Origin: Thuidium tamariscinum
Taxonomy: Eukaryota; Streptophyta; Bryopsida; Hypnales; Thuidiaceae
Length of the DNA: 64,000 bases
Assembly: GCA_947034885.2 (NCBI GenBank)
Contig: OZ019759.1
Location: 2,048,501 to 2,112,500, forward strand
Reading direction: 5' to 3'
The notes below the pieces were generated by a model that ran no database searches, was not told the origin of the DNA, and saw nothing but the letters and a program-made list of their open reading frames with translations. Positions 57,801-64,000 of the stretch are shown piece after piece (the stretch's first letter is position 1; every line of letters starts with the position of its first letter). The position numbers and the translations under genes were made by a program.

Positions 57801-58540
57801 CTCAAAGATTTTTATAGTTTCTACACCCTCATGATCAAACATTACAATCTTTCAATCCATAAGTGATATACTTGTGTTTTCTTTTTCTATGTGATCTTTA
57901 ACATGTCTACTTCAAATTTCTAAAGTTTCAATTAGAAAAATTTATTCAACTTATCAAGAATGTTGTATCTTGTTCCAATTTAGAGCAAATTCTAAGAAAT
58001 TCAAAGCAAGCCTTAGGCATTCAGGGGTTAAATACGTTTGTATTCATTTGTTTGTCACTACTTGAAGACATGGTCTCTTATAAGTTACGTCTTAATTGTA
58101 AGGAGTTGGAGAAAAAATGATCCACGGCAAATAATTCAAAAAGGGTTAAATATTTCAATTTGAGGCCTTAGGATTTTAAATATTAAATTTCCCTTTTTGT
58201 TTGAATAAGATCAATACTCTTGAAATAATGAAAAGTCAAATCATATTCTAGCACCTCCAAATAGGAACACAACCCATTTGAAGTAGGCGAGTAATCTTGC
58301 CTAAAGTAGGAACACCCATAACCGTCACTGCACCCATAACTGGCAAGTAGAGTACCCTTAAACTGTTTTTAAGAGTACCTCAAAACTATCACTCATTCTT
58401 AATTCTAGAAACGGAAATGAAAATCTAGGCCCAGATTTTTGCTGAGGCTTGATGCCCCTGGTCTGAATGTACTGGTTCCCGTACCAATGGAATTTTCTCC
58501 ATTTGTTTAAAAAATAAAAAATAGAAAAAATAAAGGCCAA
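54881..58540. other. AT-rich DNA, dispersed repeats only
   Basis: 54900-55560 and 57400-57960 are copies of the dispersed repeat family, the latter inverted. 54990/54991 is the unfilled counterpart of the TIR element at 60089. No gene could be supported between 55560 and 57400. Confidence 0.5.
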
Positions 58541-58544
58541 CGAG

Positions 58545-59160
58545 GCAATGACTGTGCCTCGGGCGACCGCGGGTCTTGGTGTGGAATTTCAAAAGCCACG
58601 ATTCTGGCACTGCGACCGCGTGTTGGCGCGACAGCGCGTAGGGCGACCTCGGGTCCTAGCGACATGTTCACAAGTCTTTCAAATCCTGGCACACAGTGAC
58701 CGCGGGTGGGCAACTACGCGTGGTGGCGACTGCGGGTCGTGCGGGGAAGTTCAAAAGCCCCGATCTTGGCACTGCGACCGCAGGTGGGTAGACCCCGCGT
58801 GGGGCGACAGCGGGTTGGTGTGACCGCGCGTAGGGGCGACCTCGGGTCCTTGCGGGAAGTTCAACACTCCACGCTCATGGAACACAGCGACCGCGGGTGG
58901 GTGCGACCGCGCGTCTAGGCGACCTCGGGTCCTGGCGGGGATCCTGGGACACAGTGACTGCCCTTGGGTGCGACCGCGGGTGGGCGACCGCGGGTCCGAC
59001 GAGGAATTTCAATTAAAAAACCTTTGGAAGAACAACGACCGCGCCTACTGGTAAGGAAAAGAATGAATTTGAAATTCCCCCCTCCCCCCCCCCCCCCCAA
59101 ATTATTTGGCCACCTAAAAATGTGGAGGCAACCGGCTGGATCCAACCAAGAGTATTGAAG
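58545..59160. repeat. Largest GC-rich motif block
   Basis: About 20 copies of GCGACCGCGGGT-type motifs within 500 bp, interspersed with related phrases ending in GGAATTTCAAAAGCC or GGGAAGTTCAAAAGCC, which gives a rough higher-order period of 110-190 bp. A C run of about 14 bases lies at 59080-59098. The end segment 59100-59160 matches 54835-54895. Frames in this block are open only because of its composition. Confidence 0.7.
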
Positions 59161-60088
59161 GTATTAACCCCTACCAACCCAACCAACCATATATGGTCGA
59201 TCTAAAATTTAGGGCCCATATTTGAATGGGCAGTTAAATTCCTTGAACCTTAAAAAAAAATTGGACACTTTTAAGGGTTAACTATTGAGAACTTTCATTT
59301 TTCACTGTAAAAAGTATATATTTGATTATTGAGAGGTCTTCAAAGGCATACATGTTCCATAAGTGAAGTGTAAAGCTTGCCAATTTTACTTCATTTCCTA
59401 GATTTATGCAATTTCACTTGATTTGAGATCTAAGAAATAGTACATATCCATTTGTTTTGAGAATGGTTACAATGGAAAGAAGAAAGTGTTTCCATGATAT
59501 TCAACATTGAAAATTTAATCATACAACTATTGATCTAGAGTTATTTCCAAATTTTGCTTTAAAAAAATAATTGCATTTCAACAATTGCAAGGTGGATTGT
59601 GTAATGAATTTAATAGCTTTTCATGTGAAATTAATTTTTTTAGAAATGCATTTTAGTGTGCTAACACTCTTTGTAGTTAATTATGTCCCATCCAACCCCC
59701 AACACAATTCATATGCAAATTTGAGAAACATTGTGGGAAAGAGCAATATACAAAATATAAAAGATGTACTCCTCTCTTGTTATAATCTCACGACTCCTAT
59801 GCAATTTTGTACTCAAAATTTGTGTACTTACTAATAAACAAGTTCGTTAAACATCCATGTGGTATAATTTGGGAAAAAAATCAATTTGCTTCACTAGGGA
59901 TGACTACAAGCTCATGTATTTTTTTCATATTCAAAACACACTTGAAAAAAATTAAAAATTAAATAAAAATTGAAAAGGCTTGGGCATTTAGGGGTTACAA
60001 TGTAAATGTCCAAAGTACTTCTTTAATAGTTTTAGGAAAATAGTTATAATTGAACAATAAACCAATCCTTTGATAATCTTTATCCATT
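59161..60088. other. AT-rich spacer, no gene seen
   Basis: The last 100 bp (from 59985) belong to a dispersed repeat copy that continues past the TIR element. Nothing else could be supported. Confidence 0.5.
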
Positions 60089-60612
60089 CATTAGAGCCTT
60101 AAAGGATTTTTGAGGTCTAAAGAGGGCCTCTAAGAGGGGTGGTTGGAAGGGTGCTTTTGTATTTAAATATTCTCCTTGAGGAAGACTACTCCCCTATACG
60201 TGCTCATTGGAAAAGATTTTTTTCTAATGTGTACTTTTGTGTGACAATAGCTCTCATTGGGTAGATTACGGAGACCATGATGAAGCTTTCTCATTTAAAA
60301 TTTGGGTTTAGGACATGAAGATGACACAAAACTATCCAATCAGGAACACTATTTTGTACAACCATTAAGATAATAATATAGTATTGTACATGGACTCCAC
60401 TAATGGATTTTCTTTTACAACCATCAATATAATGTTATACTATCCAAATTTAATATTTGGTAATAGTACCTTGTTATTGTAGTCTTCACTTTTACTTCAT
60501 ACAATAGAGCAACAAGCAAGTAGGTATTTCAACTACTAGTTTTGGTCTTCATTAAATAGGTGTGCATGTCTATCTCTAAGGGCCTTCTATAGATCTCAAA
60601 AACCCTCTAATG
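60089..60612. mobile_element. 524-bp TIR element with a matching empty site
   Basis: Ends are CATTAGAG and CTCTAATG. Arms of about 40 bp pair: ATTTTTGAGGTCTAAAGAGG on the left and, inverted, GTTTTTGAGATCTATAGAAG on the right, the left arm having a 9-10 bp extra piece (CCTTAAAGG). The surrounding repeat is also present at 54900-55170 without it, where TATCCATT joins CTTTTCTA exactly (54990/54991). Joining the flanks here gives the same sequence, so no target duplication is visible if the ends are placed at CATTAGAG. No gene inside; superfamily unassigned. Confidence 0.8.
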
Positions 60613-63169
60613 CTTTTCTATAAGTCATTCAACAAATAAAAAGTAGACATGTCTTAGATCAAATAGGAAAAACATAATACACGATATCTCTTATGGATTG
60701 AAAGATATAAATGTTTCATGATGGAGGTGTTTCAAACTACCAAATGAACTTCTCTTCTTTTCATCATGTTTTCCCAGGTCTAAGGAGTTCCTAGTACCAA
60801 ATCTATATAAGTTAATGTATTGAATTCAGTTTGAATATTGCCAAATAAAATGTGGTATTACATGACATCAACTAATCCATTTAAAAAATTAAAGATTCGA
60901 ACATATTCAAACCACTAAGCTAGATGAAAATAATCTATTGTGATGAAGTGCAATTGATATAATTAGTATCGGACTTGTGCTCATTAGCTTGTATAAAATT
61001 GATCCTCTTATAATATCTTGTTTTGCCAATTCCAATTTTTACAGAATATAAGATCCTTTTTAAACATACACCTAATTAGATTCTCCTTAAACATACACCA
61101 AATTGGATACTTTAAGTATATATAGAAATTTTTTATTTAAAAAATTCCTCTTCTTTAGCACATTCCTCTTCTAAATACACTAATTGCAAACATGACATGA
61201 AACTTTTGAGACTATTAACACATTCAATGTAAGGAAAGATGGAATGGGATTGGTAGACTAGTATTACATTCCTAGTACAACCTATCTAATATCTACAAAT
61301 TAGTGACGTGGTAATTAACGACGAGACCAATTGATGACACGACCACCAGACCAACTCACAAGTTAACAATACTAATTAAGAGTTTTGGTTCAATAATGGA
61401 ATATTAAAGGAGATACCTTAAGTCAATTTTTTTCTAATGCACACCGTTAATTTGTACCCTACAATATTTAAAAACACCCTATATCATTTTCTATATATTG
61501 TAGTATATAAAATTATAAAATCAAATTGTAATTTTTATCAAAATGATTATTTGGCATCCTACATTTGTTCATACATATATAGCTACTTCTTCCACTCAAT
61601 GTAGCCCTTGAGATTGAATAGTCTTACAAATATTAAATCATTGCATGTATTTGTTGCTCATCACTTACACTTCTTTGCAACAAACTTTAGAGCCGCTCTT
61701 GTTTGTTGGAATCAATAGAATGGTAATTTGGAAAAAAATCATTTTAATATTAACAATCTTCCTATGAATCTCCCTATGACCCTATTCTTATTTTGATCCA
61801 ACAAAATTTGAAAACATCACACCACAATTGGAGATGCACCATCCAAAAAATAAAATAAAAGTTGTTCCCTAAAGGGTTATAAGGGTCTATGCATGTATAC
61901 CATTCTAACATTTGTTTAAAGCAAAAATTGAAAAAAGTCATCTACAAAGGACAAAATAATATTAGATGAAAATGACTCAAATATACTTCTAATTTAAAAT
62001 TAGTAGGCTTATTGAAGTCCATAAATTCCTATACAATTGAAGCTTGTAATTCAAGTACATTTTTCAACAATAGAAATAAATAAAAAGTGATGTGAAGTCT
62101 TTGTATTCTCTTTTCACAAGTAAAATTTGAAAAGTTGGTGACCAAAGAAATATGAGGTTAAAGGGCTTAACGTGCATGATTCCAATCAATTTATGCCTTT
62201 TCAAAATCTACTCTACAATTTGTATAAATGAATTTTGAATGTGCATTTTTCTCCTAAATTGAGCGTATAAGCGTATTTGAGGCTCATTTTCAAGAACTCT
62301 CAACACTACGTAAAGTGAAGAATGTAATGGGTAGTTGAGTAACCTTGCACAAAATCTTGAATAGAAAAATCACTGTCAATCATTTTCTAAATTGTATTGT
62401 TGACATTAAAATAAGACTTCTTAGAGGACTTTCCAAAAAATAAGAACCACTAAAAATAACAACTTTGTTAGTTTTAATTTAACTTCAAAATATGCAAACA
62501 CCAAAGTTAGGTGCCTTGGGCATTTAGTAATTTATTGATTAAAGACTTATAAGAGACTTCCACGACCTACTAGTACATTGGTAAAAGAGGATTTTTTCCA
62601 TAATTCAATGAACATTAGAAAGTGAAATAGTTGTATGAGATGAATATTTTGTTTAGAAGTCTTCTAAAAGAAATCAAAATTGATATTGTCTACGAAAATG
62701 TGGCACAAAAAATCAATTGTTTGAATAATTCAGTGGACACAAAAGTATATTCATTATTTCAGTGAAAAATTTGACTTCGATGATTTGATTTTCAAATTTT
62801 TGTATCATATTGTAAATGACAAATGCAATCAATGCTACATCATTTACTATCTTAAACTACAAATTTTACTTGGTTAATTCTTACCACAAAATAATTCGAT
62901 AGCTCGCATGTCTAATACTCAATAACTCAAATTACATATGAATTTAAAACATTTGGAAATTCATCCAAGTAATCAAATATTTTTTAATTCAAGTTTCAAT
63001 ATGTTTGATTTAGTAGTGTGAACACATTGTTCATAGTACAAAATATTTTTATATATACATATATCCTATTACAAAATGAAAGGTACACAATGTGGCCATC
63101 AACTTTCTTGTACTAAAATACTCTCTACTAAATCATACTCACTCACACACTCACTACTACAAAGGCGAG
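60613..63169. other. AT-rich DNA, dispersed repeats only
   Basis: 60613-60790 and 62090-62560 belong to the dispersed repeat family. Nothing further was recognised. Confidence 0.45.
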
Positions 63170-64000
63170 TCACGAAAAACTAATTCTGGGGGTTTCATGC
63201 ACCATGGAGGCCCCATGAGCAAATTTACCACCTCCGTACACGTTGCTCTGTCCTTTGGATCTTTTTTTATCCAACTTCAAGGCAAAGTACCTACATGCAT
63301 CTCGATTTTTGAAGATGTCTTCATTAAAGTCACCAGTCCACTCAATCTTCATGTTTTCTGCCAATTTTCCAATAGAATATGAATCCGATTGCACGGTATT
63401 GATGCGTTGATTACATAATGGATAGGCTTGTATTTGAATTTTGTGGCCCAAATGTTTAGAACAACTCTGGAGCCACCCACCAACGCCCTAGTTGTTGTCT
63501 CTCTATCTCTTCATTGGTACGGTATCCATAGTGCGATGGGGCTTTCTCATCAATATGACTTGCAATTTCCCAATCACAAATCCCGATGTTGATGATCTCG
63601 TTGGAATAATCAAGAAAATGCAACAATATATTCCTTGGAGACAAATCGTTGTGCAACACCAATGACTGATGCATAAAATGAGTCACGTACACAAGAGCCC
63701 ATGCTAATTTGGCCTTGTGCCTTCGAAAAAGGCTGACTTCTTTTTGTTTCTCCTTACGCAATTGTCTAATCTGATTCACCTTATGCCATTCCACGGTTGG
63801 TGACACCTTGTTCAAATCGAGCAATTCACCCAAATGACCTCCATTCCACCATAGAGTATACGCCTCCATGGTTTTCGAATTCATGGCACAAAACTTTATT
63901 ATGCCAGCATGATTTAGGGGACATACCAAGGCTTCTATGGATCGTTCCACCCTTGCATCGTGCAAGTTCTTGGTTTTTGGCATTTTCCCAGCTAAAGTGA
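63170..64000 (-). pseudogene. Protein-kinase-like gene, partial and frameshifted
   Basis: Reading right to left from the window edge (frame open past 64000): LAGKMPKTKN, which could include the ATP-site Lys, then a hinge-like MEAYTLWWNGGHLGELLDL. The catalytic loop is LVLHNDLSPRNILL (usual HRDLxxxN). ICDWEIA stands in for the DFG motif, and WWVAPELF for APE. The frame ends at 63456; after a shift, 63451-63170 continues with SDSYSIGKLAENM, like the DVYSFG segment, and GDFNEDIFKNRDACRYF. HRD to HND and DFG to DWE changes suggest a weak or inactive kinase-like protein. A further part lies beyond the window. Confidence 0.65.

Noticed and set aside
58548-59158. Several 60-90 codon frames in the GC-rich block
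   Set aside because: Open only because of the CG-rich repeated motif; they overlap on both strands and show no domain.

Overview
The window looks like nuclear DNA of a land plant with a large, repeat-rich, AT-rich genome. Pointers are spliced genes with GT-AG introns, a short run of the plant telomere heptamer (TTTAGGG), plant-type hAT/DUF659 transposase sequence, CACTA-like miniature elements and insertions that resemble plant LTR elements. I cannot name the species. No bacterial-style operons, rRNA, tRNA or CRISPR arrays are visible. Almost all coding sequence is decaying mobile-element or captured-gene material. Two clearly open long frames remain: a 462-codon frame at 53025-54413, and the 474-codon core of a hAT transposase at 46052-47476 that belongs to a broken longer gene.

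Layout. 1-4100: a decayed gene of at least six exons whose product carries a ParB/sulfiredoxin-like GNHR box. 4800-4902: a hAT-like element end. 6342-7648: a tandem array of 271-bp units ending in a GC-rich subterminal block and another hAT-like end. 7649-30285: a satellite of 176/177-bp units (about 85 copies) split by two insertions, 18404-22101 and 23686-27667, each with TG...CA ends and a perfect 5-bp target duplication. The second carries a broken gene for a coiled-coil, lysine-rich protein. 30300-33180: AT-rich DNA, a telomere-like patch and a leader-like region.

33183-40056: two adjacent decayed multi-exon genes. The first (33183-37626) has a second ParB-like domain (GHHS) followed by segments arranged like a ParB-linked DNA methyltransferase. 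The second (37862-40056) has an FCP1/NIF-type phosphatase-like domain. Introns here carry near-palindromic 20-bp motifs of the type TTAGGTCGANTCGACCTAA near both ends; I find this motif only in 32.6-39.3 kb. 40388-42930: a foldback MITE, a ~170-bp tandem array and a 210-bp duplication. 43176-48760: a hAT element with a minus-strand transposase. 48800-63100: AT-rich DNA with a dispersed repeat family, the 462-codon gene, three GC-rich motif arrays and a TIR element with a matching empty site. 63170-64000: part of a broken kinase-like gene, minus strand.

A common thread: in every decayed reading frame I could follow on either strand, the in-frame stops are those expected from C-to-T change in CAG, CAA or CGA (or TGG read on the other strand), and about two thirds are TAG. 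That fits heavy cytosine methylation, particularly in CHG and CG contexts, followed by deamination.
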